Source: an uncultured Prochlorococcus sp.
GTDB taxonomy: Bacteria; Cyanobacteriota; Cyanobacteriia; PCC-6307; Cyanobiaceae
Assembly (NCBI GenBank): GCA_902600475.1
Contig: CACKJM010000004.1
Span: forward strand, 40,339 to 104,338
Direction of reading: 5' to 3'
DNA length: 64,000 bases
The position numbers were made by a program, and so were the translations under genes. Shown here one piece after another: positions 8,619 to 17,824 of the stretch (the stretch's first letter is position 1; each line of letters begins with the position of its first letter). The notes under the pieces were generated by a model that worked only from the letters and a program-made list of their open reading frames with translations, searched no databases and was not told the origin of the DNA.

Positions 8619-10388
8619 ATGATAGATCCGAATTTAAATAATATGAATATTGAAGATATTGCAGATAGAAATGAATACGATATAAGAAATTTAATTAAAT
8701 TCTTTATTAGAAATAAAAAAATAATTTGTTTACTGCCTGTACTTTCTTTCTTTTTAGGTTTTTTGTATGCATCAAGTATAAAGAAAGTGTGGGAAGGGCA
8801 ATTTAGGATCGTTATTGAAGAGGAAAAAAGCAGTGGATCATCCCTTCTCTCTTTAGGTTCCTCTTTACCAAAAATTGCTGGGCTTGATGTAGGACAAGTA
8901 CCTATAAAAACCGAAGTATCTATTCTTAATAGCCCTTCAGTTTTAATGCCTATTTATAAGTTTGCTACCTCCGATAAAAGGGATGTTCTTAATACTGATG
9001 AATTTTCAAAATGGAAAAAAAACTTAAATATTACTAAAGAGAGGAATACTAACGTAATAGCTGTTTACTTTAAAGATGAAAATAAAGAAAAAATTATTCC
9101 TGTATTAGAAAAAATAAGTAATTCATATCAAGCTTATTCTGGAAGAAGGTTAAAAAGGAGTCAAGAATTAAGCATTAAGTATTTAAAAAACCAAATATCA
9201 CTTTATAAAATTAAAAGTGCCAATTCTTTGAAAAAGGCCCAAGAATTTGCTATTGATCAAGAAATATTTCTAAGCGAAACATTTGAAAATAAATTGAGTT
9301 TAGTTCCTCTGGATCAAAATTTTCAATTTAATCGTTTTCAACCAAGAAATATAAATCAATCAGATCCTACTTTTTTGAAAACTAATATTAATATTGAAAG
9401 TATTAGAGCAGCGGCATCTAACGACATTAGAAAGATTAACGCTCAGCTAAAGAAAGTCAACGAAATAAATGATCCACAGATACTCCAATTTATTGGTCTT
9501 GATATTTCAAATCCAAATTTGGATGAAGAAGGTGTGCAAGAAAAGTTGGAGAAACTTGAAAGTTATTTAGCTGAGCTTAGATCTAAATACCGTGAAGAAG
9601 ATCCATTAATAAAAATTTCTTTAAAACAAAGAAAAAATTTGATTGAGGTATTGAAAAAAAGAAAAATTAATTATCTGAATGCCTCTAAATTAGAAGCAGA
9701 ATCCAGATTAGAATCTTCGATTAGACCAAAAGGGGTTTTGTTAAAATATAAGGAACTTGTAAGAAATGCCGGAAGAGACGAAACTACTTTAGTTAGATTG
9801 GAAAATCAATTAAGGGCAATGGAATTAGAAAAGGCTAAAACTAAAGACCCCTGGGAAATAATTACTAAACCTACTTTAAAAAGCATTCCTGTTTCACCTT
9901 CTAAAGCAAAAATATCATTTATATTTCTTTCCTTAGGACTTATCTTCTCAACACTTTTTGCCTTTTATAAAGAGAAAAAGGCAGATTTAATTTTTGACTT
10001 GGATAATATTTCGGAATTTTTGTCACTTAACTTTGTTGAAGTATTTGATAATAATTTAAATTCAAATAAATCTAATAGTTTTTTGTTTCTTAAAGAGTAC
10101 ATAAACAATCAATCTGGAGAGGTTATAAATCTTGTTCTAGCTAACGATGTAGATAATATAAAAGTTGAAATTCTTGCGAAATCATTAAAAGATAAAAAAA
10201 TTAATAAGGAGGTAAACTTAATATGTTCTCCAGAAGAATTCAAAAATCTTGGCAAATCCAATATCAATATTTTAGTTTTATCTCGTGAATCCATAACATA
10301 TTCTGAGATAAAATCATTTAAAAAGTATATGCAATTATTCAACTTTAATTTATTAGGTCTATTCGCACTTAATCCAGTGAATAAATAA
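8619..10388 (+). CDS. Wzz/GumC-type polysaccharide chain-length (co-polymerase) protein
   Basis: Such proteins sit in the inner membrane and set the chain length of O-antigen or exopolysaccharide made by Wzy. The 589-residue protein has a Wzz-like N terminus with a first membrane segment at about 36-52 (ICLLPVLSFFLGFLYAS) and a long charged periplasmic region with predicted coiled coil at about 180-400. A proline-rich segment (SIPVSPSKAK) leads into the second membrane segment (ISFIFLSLGLIFSTLFAFY). About 140 residues follow, without a Walker A motif, so no tyrosine kinase is fused. The gene lies between core genes, about 4 kb before the main polysaccharide island. It is probably the regulator for the glycan made there; that link is inference. 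Confidence 0.8.
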   Translation: MIDPNLNNMNIEDIADRNEYDIRNLIKFFIRNKKIICLLPVLSFFLGFLYASSIKKVWEGQFRIVIEEEKSSGSSLLSLGSSLPKIAGLDVGQVPIKTEVSILNSPSVLMPIYKFATSDKRDVLNTDEFSKWKKNLNITKERNTNVIAVYFKDENKEKIIPVLEKISNSYQAYSGRRLKRSQELSIKYLKNQISLYKIKSANSLKKAQEFAIDQEIFLSETFENKLSLVPLDQNFQFNRFQPRNINQSDPTFLKTNINIESIRAAASNDIRKINAQLKKVNEINDPQILQFIGLDISNPNLDEEGVQEKLEKLESYLAELRSKYREEDPLIKISLKQRKNLIEVLKKRKINYLNASKLEAESRLESSIRPKGVLLKYKELVRNAGRDETTLVRLENQLRAMELEKAKTKDPWEIITKPTLKSIPVSPSKAKISFIFLSLGLIFSTLFAFYKEKKADLIFDLDNISEFLSLNFVEVFDNNLNSNKSNSFLFLKEYINNQSGEVINLVLANDVDNIKVEILAKSLKDKKINKEVNLICSPEEFKNLGKSNINILVLSRESITYSEIKSFKKYMQLFNFNLLGLFALNPVNK

Positions 10389-10413
10389 ATTTTGATTTAA
10401 TAAATTTACTTAA

Positions 10414-12168
10414 GTGATAAATTCTCATAATACTCAAATCTCAAATGTTCTTATAATTGGATGCGGTGGGGCAGGTTTAAGGGCAGCAATAGCAGTCAAG
10501 ATGGCAGGTCTACAAGTTTCAGTTTTAGGAAAAAGAAATAAAAAGGATGCTCACACTGTTTTAGCTGCAGGTGGAATTAACGCGGCATTTGGGAATGTAG
10601 ATAATGATGATTCTTGGGAACATCATTTTGCTGATACTTATTTAGAGGGTTATGGCATTGGAGATGAATATCAAATTGAGATAATGGCTAAAGAGTCACC
10701 AAAGCTAGTTACTGAGATTGATAAATGGGGAGCAAATTTGGAGAAATTAAAAAATGGATGTTTAGATCAAAGATTTTTTGGTGCTCACACATATAGAAGA
10801 ACTTGTTATGCAGGAGATTATACAGGTTTAACAATATTAAAAACTTTGCTTAATAAAGCTGAATCTTTAAAAATCCCAATACATGATAGTCAATATGTTA
10901 CTGAAATCTTAGTAAATGATAAAGTTTGCTTTGGTGCAATGTCATTTGATACTTCTACTGGAGAAAGAACAGCGCATTTAGCTGATGCAGTAATACTTTG
11001 TACAGGAGGACATACAAAAATATGGAGGAGAAGTTCTTCAAGGAAAAGAGAAAATACAGGTGATGGATATTATTTAAGTCTAAAGGCAGGGTGTGAATTA
11101 ATAGATATGGAAATGGTTCAATTTCATCCTTCAGGGATGCTTTACCCTGATGAATTTGCAGGAACACTTGTAACTGAAGCTGTTAGAGGGGAGGGAGGAA
11201 TACTTTTAAATAATAAAGGGGAAAGATTTATGGTTAATTATGACAGTGATCGTATGGAACTTTCAACCAGAGATCGAGTAGCAATGGCAAATTATCAAGA
11301 GATAGCTGAAGGAAGAGGAACCTTTAAAGGAGGAGTTTATTTAGATATTAGTCATAAAAGTAAAGAATTTATCCTAGAAAAAATTCCTAGTATCTATAAA
11401 CAATTTTTGGAAATTCAAAAGCTTGATATTTCAAAAGAGCCAATGGAGGTAGCCCCAACAGCTCATTATTCGATGGGCGGGATCTTTGTTCAGCCAAATG
11501 ATCATTGCACATCAATTAGAGGTTTATTCGCAGCAGGGGAAGTTGCTGGAGGTCTTCATGGTGCAAATCGTCTCGGTGGAAATTCTTTGGCAGAGCTTTT
11601 AGTTTTTGGCCAAAGAGCTGGTTTAGCTGCTGTAAAGTATTCAAAAAAGTTAAAAATCCAGATGAGATCAGATTGCTCAATTAAAGATGCACATGAAAAA
11701 ATAAACAGTTTTTCTAAAAAAGGAAATCAGCTAGTAAAGCCTTTACAAGATAGATTAAGGAATATTATGTGGGAAAATTGTGGTGTTGTCAAAAATGAAG
11801 GGCTATTAAAATCGGGTCTTAATAAAGTAAATGAAATAAAAAATATGATAAAAAATGTTGATGTTCGTATTAGTTGTAAAAATCAAGAAGACCTAGTACA
11901 AATATTTGATTTAGAAGCATCTGTTTTTTCAGCCCAGGCTACAATGATTTCGGCTTTACAAAGACAGGAAAGTAGAGGTTCCCATCAAAGAGGCGATTTT
12001 CCTTTATTAAAAGACTCTGAAAACTGTAACTATAAAATAAAACTTAATAAAAATTCCTTTAAATTAGAAATTTCTAAAAATAATAAAAAACCTTTAAAAA
12101 ATAATCTTCAAGAAACTCTTAAAAAAGTTCAAAGAGTTAGTAATTTCAAAAATAAACTTCTGGAATAA
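10414..12168 (+). CDS. sdhA: SdhA-like succinate dehydrogenase/fumarate reductase flavoprotein
   Basis: This FAD enzyme of the SdhA/FrdA/NadB superfamily would oxidise succinate to fumarate. The 584-residue protein starts at GTG 10414. It has an FAD-binding N terminus (LIIGCGGAGLRAAIAV), the covalent-FAD-type region with histidine in AAGGINAAFG, catalytic-site segments HPSG and TEAVRGEGGILLN, APTAHYSMGG, and the second FAD motif AGGLHGANRLGGNSLAE. The HYSMGG and NRLGGNSLAE motifs are shared by SdhA and NadB, but the length and C-terminal helical domain fit SdhA better than the shorter NadB. An iron-sulfur subunit gene (sdhB) is not adjacent. It is the last core-type gene before the island. 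Confidence 0.8.
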   Translation: MINSHNTQISNVLIIGCGGAGLRAAIAVKMAGLQVSVLGKRNKKDAHTVLAAGGINAAFGNVDNDDSWEHHFADTYLEGYGIGDEYQIEIMAKESPKLVTEIDKWGANLEKLKNGCLDQRFFGAHTYRRTCYAGDYTGLTILKTLLNKAESLKIPIHDSQYVTEILVNDKVCFGAMSFDTSTGERTAHLADAVILCTGGHTKIWRRSSSRKRENTGDGYYLSLKAGCELIDMEMVQFHPSGMLYPDEFAGTLVTEAVRGEGGILLNNKGERFMVNYDSDRMELSTRDRVAMANYQEIAEGRGTFKGGVYLDISHKSKEFILEKIPSIYKQFLEIQKLDISKEPMEVAPTAHYSMGGIFVQPNDHCTSIRGLFAAGEVAGGLHGANRLGGNSLAELLVFGQRAGLAAVKYSKKLKIQMRSDCSIKDAHEKINSFSKKGNQLVKPLQDRLRNIMWENCGVVKNEGLLKSGLNKVNEIKNMIKNVDVRISCKNQEDLVQIFDLEASVFSAQATMISALQRQESRGSHQRGDFPLLKDSENCNYKIKLNKNSFKLEISKNNKKPLKNNLQETLKKVQRVSNFKNKLLE

Positions 12169-12364
12169 TATAGATCTTAAAGACTTATCAAGATTTATAA
12201 AAAATTTCGGGAAAAACCATAAGATTATTTAATTTTTAAATCCTAGCTAATTTTTTAGAAAAAATCAAATGCAAACACTATGAAAGTCAATCAAGTAATA
12301 ACTATTTAGTATTTGCTCTTTTAATTTAAGATTGAAAACTTTAGCTATGAATTAGATAATCAAA

Positions 12365-12410
12365 TGGAGCCAAGTTGATTTTAATTCATGATCCATACAA
12401 GCCATGCAGA
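12365..12410 (-). repeat. Decayed 3' fragment of tRNA-Ala (putative attachment-site remnant)
   Basis: This stretch aligns, in the same orientation, with the 3' part of tRNA-Ala at 13793-13838. TGGAGCCAAG (acceptor 3' strand plus T-arm start) and GCCATGCAG (anticodon stem) are identical, about 32 of 45 positions match with one gap, and most differences are G/C in the tRNA to A/T here. It lies in the 371-base gene-free gap 12169-12539, in which I see nothing else. A displaced 3' tRNA piece facing an intact tRNA is the usual scar of integration at a tRNA. Confidence 0.7.
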
Positions 12411-12539
12411 TCCCAAATTTACCTATAACCAAGATTCATAAATATTTTTATTAGTGGTCGCAGAGTTTGCAGCTAAAAAAATAATGAAAGAAAAAAGGAA
12501 TATGTTTTGTTAGGATTTTGTTAGAAAAGTTACGAAATT

Positions 12540-13739
12540 ATGCAGCAAATTTCTTATGCAAAGACTGTTTACGGCCAAGAAGAAATTGACGCTGTGGTCA
12601 AATGTCTTGGTGAGTCAACTCAGATGGGAAAATATTCAAGGAAATTTGAATCCAAAATTGCTAGTTTATTTAATAAAAAAAGTTGCTTATTTGTTAATTC
12701 AGGATCATCAGCTCTATATATTGGTATTGAGGCATTAGATTTGCCCGCTGGTGGAGAAGTTATCACTCCAGCTCTCACATTCTCAACTACCATTGGATGT
12801 TTAGCAAAAAATAACTTAATACCCGTATTTGTTGATATTGAACCCTTAACTTATTGTATCGATACTTCTCAAATAGAGGAAATGATTACAAAGAAAACAG
12901 TCGCAATATTAGCTCCTAATTTGATGGGAAACTTATGTAACTGGCCAAAGATCAGAGAAATAGCAAACAAATATAATCTTTTAGTTATTGAAGATTCTGC
13001 TGATACTTTAGGAGCAACTTTTAAAGATAATAAATCGACTGGATTTTATACTGATATGTCAATAACAAGTTTTTACGGATCTCATATTATTAATTGCGCT
13101 GGGAATGGTGGAGCATTGACTCTAAATAATATAAAAGCAATAGAAAATGCCAAATTACTTAGATCATGGGGCAGAAGTTCCTCATTGTTTGATGAGAAAA
13201 GCGAGTCAATCGAGAATCGCTTTAATGTAAATCTTGATGGTTTAGATTATGATGCCAAGTTTGTATTTGAAAAAGTTGGATACAATTTAGAAGGGAGCGA
13301 AATAGGCGCTGCTTTTGGTCTAGCTCAACTTAAAAAATTAGGAAACAATATTAAAACTAGACAAAAAAATTTTAATCTTCAATGTAATTTCTTCAATAAA
13401 TATAAAAATCTCTTTAGCAACCCTATAGAATTTCCAGGATGTAATACTGCTTGGTTGGCTTTCCCAATTCTTATTAAAAAAGAAGCTAACTTCAATCGCA
13501 AAGAATTTCAAATTTATCTCGAAGAAAGATCGATTCAGACAAGAGTTGTATTCACTGGTAATGTTCTAAGGCAACCTATGTGCAAAGGGATTAAAAAAAG
13601 AATAAGAAAAGAAGGTTATCCTAATTCGGATTCGATTATGGAGAGAGGTGTATTGTTACCGCTGCATCATGGGATGACATCTGAAATGTTTCAAAGATTG
13701 CATAACTGTATAGATGAATTCGTAGCCAGAAAAAACTAA
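12540..13739 (+). CDS. DegT/DnrJ/EryC1-family PLP enzyme, probable sugar 3-dehydratase (Lys replaced by His)
   Basis: Family members act on 4-keto sugar nucleotides as aminotransferases or, when the PLP-binding lysine is a histidine, as 3-dehydratases (RfbH/DdhC, ColD). The 399-residue protein has the N-terminal NSGSSALYIGIEAL loop, TPALTFSTTIG, and the EDSAD motif holding PLP. In SFYGSHIINCAGNGG, His182 occupies the lysine position, very like SFYPAHHI in RfbH. The C-X-C of the RfbH iron-sulfur site is not seen, so it may be closer to ColD. It is the only gene between the tRNA-Ala fragment and the intact tRNA-Ala. rfbF and rfbG, which would make a CDP-sugar substrate, lie 45 kb away. Substrate unknown. 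Confidence 0.8.
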   Translation: MQQISYAKTVYGQEEIDAVVKCLGESTQMGKYSRKFESKIASLFNKKSCLFVNSGSSALYIGIEALDLPAGGEVITPALTFSTTIGCLAKNNLIPVFVDIEPLTYCIDTSQIEEMITKKTVAILAPNLMGNLCNWPKIREIANKYNLLVIEDSADTLGATFKDNKSTGFYTDMSITSFYGSHIINCAGNGGALTLNNIKAIENAKLLRSWGRSSSLFDEKSESIENRFNVNLDGLDYDAKFVFEKVGYNLEGSEIGAAFGLAQLKKLGNNIKTRQKNFNLQCNFFNKYKNLFSNPIEFPGCNTAWLAFPILIKKEANFNRKEFQIYLEERSIQTRVVFTGNVLRQPMCKGIKKRIRKEGYPNSDSIMERGVLLPLHHGMTSEMFQRLHNCIDEFVARKN

Positions 13740-13792
13740 CTTTTATTATAAAAATATAGTCAATAAATAGAAAATAAATTTCGCATTTAGAA

Positions 13793-13865
13793 TGGAGCCA
13801 AGCGGACTCGAACCGCTGGCCCCCTGCATGCCATGCAGGTGCTCTACCAGCTGAGCTATGGCCCC
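13793..13865 (-). tRNA. tRNA-Ala(GGC)
   Basis: Read on the minus strand this is a complete 73-base cloverleaf. The acceptor stem GGGGCCA pairs with TGGCTCC and contains the G3-U70 wobble that identifies alanine tRNAs. The D arm contains GCTCAGCTGGTAGAGC. The anticodon stem CCTGC/GCAGG closes the loop ATGGCAT with anticodon GGC. The T arm contains GGTTCGAGTCC. The discriminator is A; CCA is not encoded. It marks the edge of the polysaccharide island, and a decayed 3' copy lies at 12365-12410. Confidence 0.97.
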
Positions 13866-14017
13866 TTATCGCGAGATAACAGTTATATCAATCAATCTGG
13901 AGATTTCTTAAGTAACTGCCTTAACTCCTATAGTACTTTACAGAGTTTGATTAATGGACTCTCCATCTTGAAATGCACCAAAAGTTTTATAAGTTGTAGT
14001 ATCCTTCATAGGGGTTT

Positions 14018-14036
14018 ACTAAGGGGATCCCTTAGT
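14018..14036. terminator. Hairpin in the gene-free region after tRNA-Ala (possible terminator)
   Basis: ACTAAGGG (14018-14025) and CCCTTAGT (14029-14036) form a perfect 8-bp stem with a three-base loop, followed by TATTTT on the plus strand. It is the only clear structure in the 479-base gap 13866-14344. A 78-codon frame overlapping the tRNA there looks spurious. The rest of the gap is AT-rich with no gene I can support. Confidence 0.4.
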
Positions 14037-14344
14037 TATTTTAAAAGGCATGTTGGATGTGGCTTCTAAAGAGAAAGAATGCAAATTAAAAATAATTTTT
14101 TTTGACTAGGAGTTTCTTTAGATATGACTCTTGCGAAAGAACTGTAGATTAATTGGATTAAGATTTTAATTTTATAACTTTTATGTGATTTTAGGTCGCT
14201 TATTTAAAAGTAAAACTGATAAATTCTGGTAAAAATTTAAAAAAAATCTCATCACAAAATTATAGAGGATATTTATACGGAAAATACACATCAGGAATTA
14301 ATAAATTATCTTTAATATTTTTACTTATTGAACACACTCAGTAT

Positions 14345-15205
14345 TTATATTTTTTTATATGCCGAAAAGATTCTCATCCCCAAATTTGTATGTCTGAGCA
14401 AAAAGTTAACTTGAGATTTTATGAAGGTTAATAGCTTGCTTTCAAAAGCAACTTTTTGATAAAAATTTTGTTTATCATTCCCAATGCTATTTTTGCTGTT
14501 ATTTAGATATTCTAAAACTGCAGCAATACTAATATTTTCTGTATAGCTATAGATCTTTTTAAATCCAAATCTATTCATGCAACTATCTAAAGTTTTCACA
14601 GTAAAATAACATAAATGTTCTGGATAACAAATAAATTCCCATTTCTCTTTAAAGAGTTTTCTTTCTAGTGAAGAAAAATTTGGTGTAGTTATATAAATAA
14701 TTCCCTCATCAGATAAAATATTGTGAAAATGCGGCAGGCAATTTCTTTGCTCGGTAATATGTTCTATTACTTCTGTGAATATAATCATATCCATTTTTTC
14801 TTTATTTTTAAATTTTGGATATAATCCTGATTCAACTACTAAATGACCTTTTTTTCTCGCTATGTCAGAAAGTCTGTTATCAAATTCAGTAGCAAAAGTA
14901 GTACAACCCAATTTTTTAAATTCATCCAAAAATAAGGCCTGTCCGCATCCGACATCTAATACATTATTTGGTTTATTAAGAAAAAAAAGGTGTTTTGTTA
15001 TTTCTCTAATCTTGAATTTTGTAATCTCAGTAGGGGGGTGGTTTTCATAATTATAATTTGAATAAACATCGATAATCTCTTCTTTTGTTGGTTTTTTATT
15101 AGAAAAAACTAAAGAACAATTTAAGCATTTAGATAAATGATTTTTTTTATAGTTTCTTAATTCAAATAAATTATTAGAATTACAAATAGGGCAATTTATA
15201 ACCAT
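14345..15205 (-). CDS. Class I SAM methyltransferase with N-terminal zinc ribbon
   Basis: The 286-residue protein begins with a four-cysteine zinc ribbon (CPICNSNN, then CLNCSLVF) and continues with a Methyltransf_23-like domain. The SAM loop is VLDVGCGQALFLDEF at about residue 85, followed by the acidic and post-motifs (MIIFTEVIEHI). Such proteins are common in O-antigen and capsule clusters and are thought to methylate sugar intermediates; this one's substrate cannot be read from sequence. It is the first island gene after tRNA-Ala, on the minus strand, and is separated from its neighbours by long AT-rich gaps. It probably has its own transcript. Confidence 0.8.
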   Translation of the reverse strand: MVINCPICNSNNLFELRNYKKNHLSKCLNCSLVFSNKKPTKEEIIDVYSNYNYENHPPTEITKFKIREITKHLFFLNKPNNVLDVGCGQALFLDEFKKLGCTTFATEFDNRLSDIARKKGHLVVESGLYPKFKNKEKMDMIIFTEVIEHITEQRNCLPHFHNILSDEGIIYITTPNFSSLERKLFKEKWEFICYPEHLCYFTVKTLDSCMNRFGFKKIYSYTENISIAAVLEYLNNSKNSIGNDKQNFYQKVAFESKLLTFIKSQVNFLLRHTNLGMRIFSAYKKI

Positions 15206-15543
15206 CTAAAATTTTTATTTTAATTTTACATTAATTCAAATTTTTTAAGAAGTTTTTAAAATTAATTTAAATTTATTTTTTAAATTTTCGCATGATAAAC
15301 GCACTTGGCTTTTTCACAAGACTTAAACTATAAATTTATAACTAAAAATATAATATATATAATATTTTGGGATTAAAATTTTTTGGAGTTGCATATTATG
15401 GCTATCCATTTGTTAAGTAAGCTCAATTAGACTTAATTTTGTTAATTCCTTAGTGGCAAAAACTGTCTTAATCTTTATATTTTGATTATTTTCTAAGATA
15501 AAAATTAAAGAGATCTAAAATTGATTTTTTAGTACTTAAAAAT
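15206..15543. other. Gene-free AT-rich spacer
   Basis: 338 bases between two minus-strand methyltransferase genes. I see no open frame of useful length, RNA gene or strong repeat. It should hold the promoter of the 14345-15205 gene. Confidence 0.5.
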
Positions 15544-16407
15544 TTATATATTTGAATTTTTTAAAAGAAGGTTTCTCCCCCTTAAAGTTTTATCTGGTTT
15601 TTCATCTTTTAGGATCTTAAATCCATTGTATAAAAGCTTATTTAATACTTTTTTTGATTCCTCGAAACCAGAATCTTCATAATAAATCTCTTCTGCATTT
15701 AATATAATTTCCTCAGCACCTTTGAAAACCAATTTTTCATTGCCATCTACATCAATTTTAATTTTATTTGGCAACTTTAGTTTAAATTCTTTATATATGT
15801 AGTCCAAAGAGAATAATAATTGCGTTGTTTTATGCTTTCCATCGTAAAGCCTCGTTCCTAAAGGACTAGGTTTCCCAATTGTCTGAAAAGCATCACTTTT
15901 TGAACAAGATCTAAAGTAAATCAATTCTTTTTTATTAGAATCACCTGCAGCAAAGGGGATAATTAAAACTTTCTCTTCAAAATTATTTAAAACTAAATTT
16001 TCTTTAAGTATTCCAATATTAATGGGATCTAGTTCTACAGCGCTTATATTATCGCACTTGCAGGCCGCCGCTAAAGTATAAATTCCACAATTTGCACCAA
16101 TATCCAAAAAAATATCATCTCTTCTAAATTTACTCAACCATTTAATCATCAAACTTTCTTCTGTATCGAAAGTTTTTGCTCTCCATAGAAGTCTATTATG
16201 TCCAGTTATCCATTTGAATTTGATAGAATTGTCAATTTTACTTTTAACTAAAATAAAAGGATTTACTTCCTCTAATATCCAATTAGAAATTTTATTCCTA
16301 CCATTTATTCTTAAAAAGAAAAGTAAAATTTTTAAAATATATTTGAATATCCTCTCTTCTAATGGAGCTTTATATCCGTAAAGGGCTTGGACATCATCAT
16401 TATTCAT
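15544..16407 (-). CDS. FkbM-family methyltransferase
   Basis: FkbM-type enzymes O-methylate small molecules and sugars. The 287-residue protein has a FkbM core: the SAM loop FLDIGANCGIYTLAAA near residue 98, the acidic VELDPIN after strand 2, and KIDVDGNEKLVFKGAEEI, the family's C-terminal signature (IKIDVEG-type). The N-terminal 75 residues include a hydrophobic stretch (ILKILLFFLRI) that could associate with the membrane. It stands alone between gaps of 338 and 194 bases on the minus strand. A role in methylating a surface glycan is inferred from context. Confidence 0.8.
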   Translation of the reverse strand: MNNDDVQALYGYKAPLEERIFKYILKILLFFLRINGRNKISNWILEEVNPFILVKSKIDNSIKFKWITGHNRLLWRAKTFDTEESLMIKWLSKFRRDDIFLDIGANCGIYTLAAACKCDNISAVELDPINIGILKENLVLNNFEEKVLIIPFAAGDSNKKELIYFRSCSKSDAFQTIGKPSPLGTRLYDGKHKTTQLLFSLDYIYKEFKLKLPNKIKIDVDGNEKLVFKGAEEIILNAEEIYYEDSGFEESKKVLNKLLYNGFKILKDEKPDKTLRGRNLLLKNSNI

Positions 16408-16601
16408 GAATTTATTAACTGCGTGTTTAGAGTTTGTTTAAGGTTATTCTATATATGATTTATTAGTAATATAAATTTCAATTAATATAGCTAAATAATT
16501 AGTCCATAAATAATTGTAAAATTTCTAGTAATTTTTTGAAATTTAAAATTAGTAAATTTAAAAAATAATTTAAAAATAAAAATTAGTAAAACAGGTTTTA
16601 T

Positions 16602-17477
16602 TTAAATAGATTTATTAAATTCTTTAAATTCATTTATTGCTTCAAACGGATTAGATGGCGAGTATCCAGCATTTAATGCAAGATCAATATTTATAGAAAA
16701 ACCAAGATCTTTTTCTTGCCAATAAATAATTGACTTCGAGTCATATAATTTTAATGCGTATTCAATTAATTCTTCTAATTGACATGGTGGCGATGATGCA
16801 AGGTTCAGGATTGAATTTTTAAAGGATCCTTTTTTTAAAAGTTTCCTTATGAATTGTGCAATATTCTTTGAAGTTAAAACATTATTAAAAGAAGCTGAAG
16901 GTTTATATAAATTAATATCTTGATTTTTCTTAATTCCATCAAGAGCCTTTAAGAGGAAATTATGAATTGGTTTTCCATTTGGAGAAAGGATGCCAGGAAG
17001 TCGCAAACTAATAAAATTTTCAATTTGGCATTTATTCTGAAAATCTTTAAGCATTAATTCACATTTATACTTAGATACGCCGTACAAATTAGTCGTAGTT
17101 TTTGGAGAATCTTCTCTTACTTCTTTGCCACATAACTCGTAATTATAAACAGCCATAGATGATGCAAAAATAACATCTATTGAATTATTGAAATGACTTA
17201 GTTGATTAACAATACTTTTTAAATGGGATTGATTTGTATCAAATTGTTTACTCGTACTATTTGTTGGAGTTTTAGAAGAAAAATGAATAAGACAAGATCT
17301 GTTCATTCTTTCTTTATTTTTAATAAGATATTTATTATTTTTGTTTCTTAGTAATTTAAATACCGGCAAATCATCAGATAATATTGAATATAAATGGCTT
17401 CCAACGCAACCATTAGTACCTGTTATAAAAATACGATCATAATGATGATTTAAATTTTTATTCACTTTCTTGGGCAA
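16602..17477 (-). CDS. NAD-dependent sugar epimerase/dehydratase (extended SDR)
   Basis: The 291-residue protein has an SDR fold: NAD-binding ITGTNGCVGSHLYSIL, a catalytic serine region (VIFASSMAVYN), and the YxxxK motif in NLYGVSKYKCELM. C-terminal segments (RLPGILSP, FNNVLTSKNIAQFI) are typical of extended SDRs acting on nucleotide sugars. The exact reaction cannot be assigned. The start is uncertain: TTG at 17477 gives PKKVNKNLNHHYDR at the N terminus, and GTG at 17465 is an alternative. It is separated by 194 bases from the FkbM gene downstream. The upstream gap holds a tetranucleotide repeat. Confidence 0.75.
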   Translation of the reverse strand: MPKKVNKNLNHHYDRIFITGTNGCVGSHLYSILSDDLPVFKLLRNKNNKYLIKNKERMNRSCLIHFSSKTPTNSTSKQFDTNQSHLKSIVNQLSHFNNSIDVIFASSMAVYNYELCGKEVREDSPKTTTNLYGVSKYKCELMLKDFQNKCQIENFISLRLPGILSPNGKPIHNFLLKALDGIKKNQDINLYKPSASFNNVLTSKNIAQFIRKLLKKGSFKNSILNLASSPPCQLEELIEYALKLYDSKSIIYWQEKDLGFSINIDLALNAGYSPSNPFEAINEFKEFNKSI

Positions 17478-17604
17478 AGTAAATTTAAAAGTAATAATTT
17501 TTTATTACCTTAAATATTTTAAATATTAATCTGTTAATTTTCAATCGAATTCTCTTATATTATTTATTTTATTTTAGGACTCTGAAGTAATAATTTTGTT
17601 ATTT

Positions 17605-17624
17605 TCAATCAATCAATCAATCAA
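17605..17624. repeat. Tetranucleotide repeat (TCAA) x5
   Basis: Five perfect tandem copies of TCAA occupy 17605-17624 in the 347-base gap between the divergent genes at 16602-17477 and 17825-19081. The rest of the gap is AT-rich without a gene I can support. Such repeats can change length by slippage and alter promoter spacing; whether this one does is unknown. Confidence 0.8.
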
Positions 17625-17824
17625 TTTGTAAAATATTTTTGAAATAATCTTTGCTAAAGAATTTAAATTTAGATTCAATATTAAGAATAAATTGAAATTA
17701 AAGTTTTAAGTATTTTATAATTATTTTACGAATCTTTATTAAGTAATAAGAGATTATTGATAGTATTATAATATACCTGAACTTCAGTATAACTATTTTT
17801 ATAAATAATTAAATGTAGATTTTT

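Noticed and set aside
13833..14069. 78-codon plus-strand frame overlapping tRNA-Ala
   Set aside because: It starts inside the tRNA gene, has no recognisable domain and its composition is not protein-like.
15206..15543. Short peptide frame MAIHLLSKLN in the spacer
   Set aside because: Only ten codons with no homologous pattern; treated as chance.
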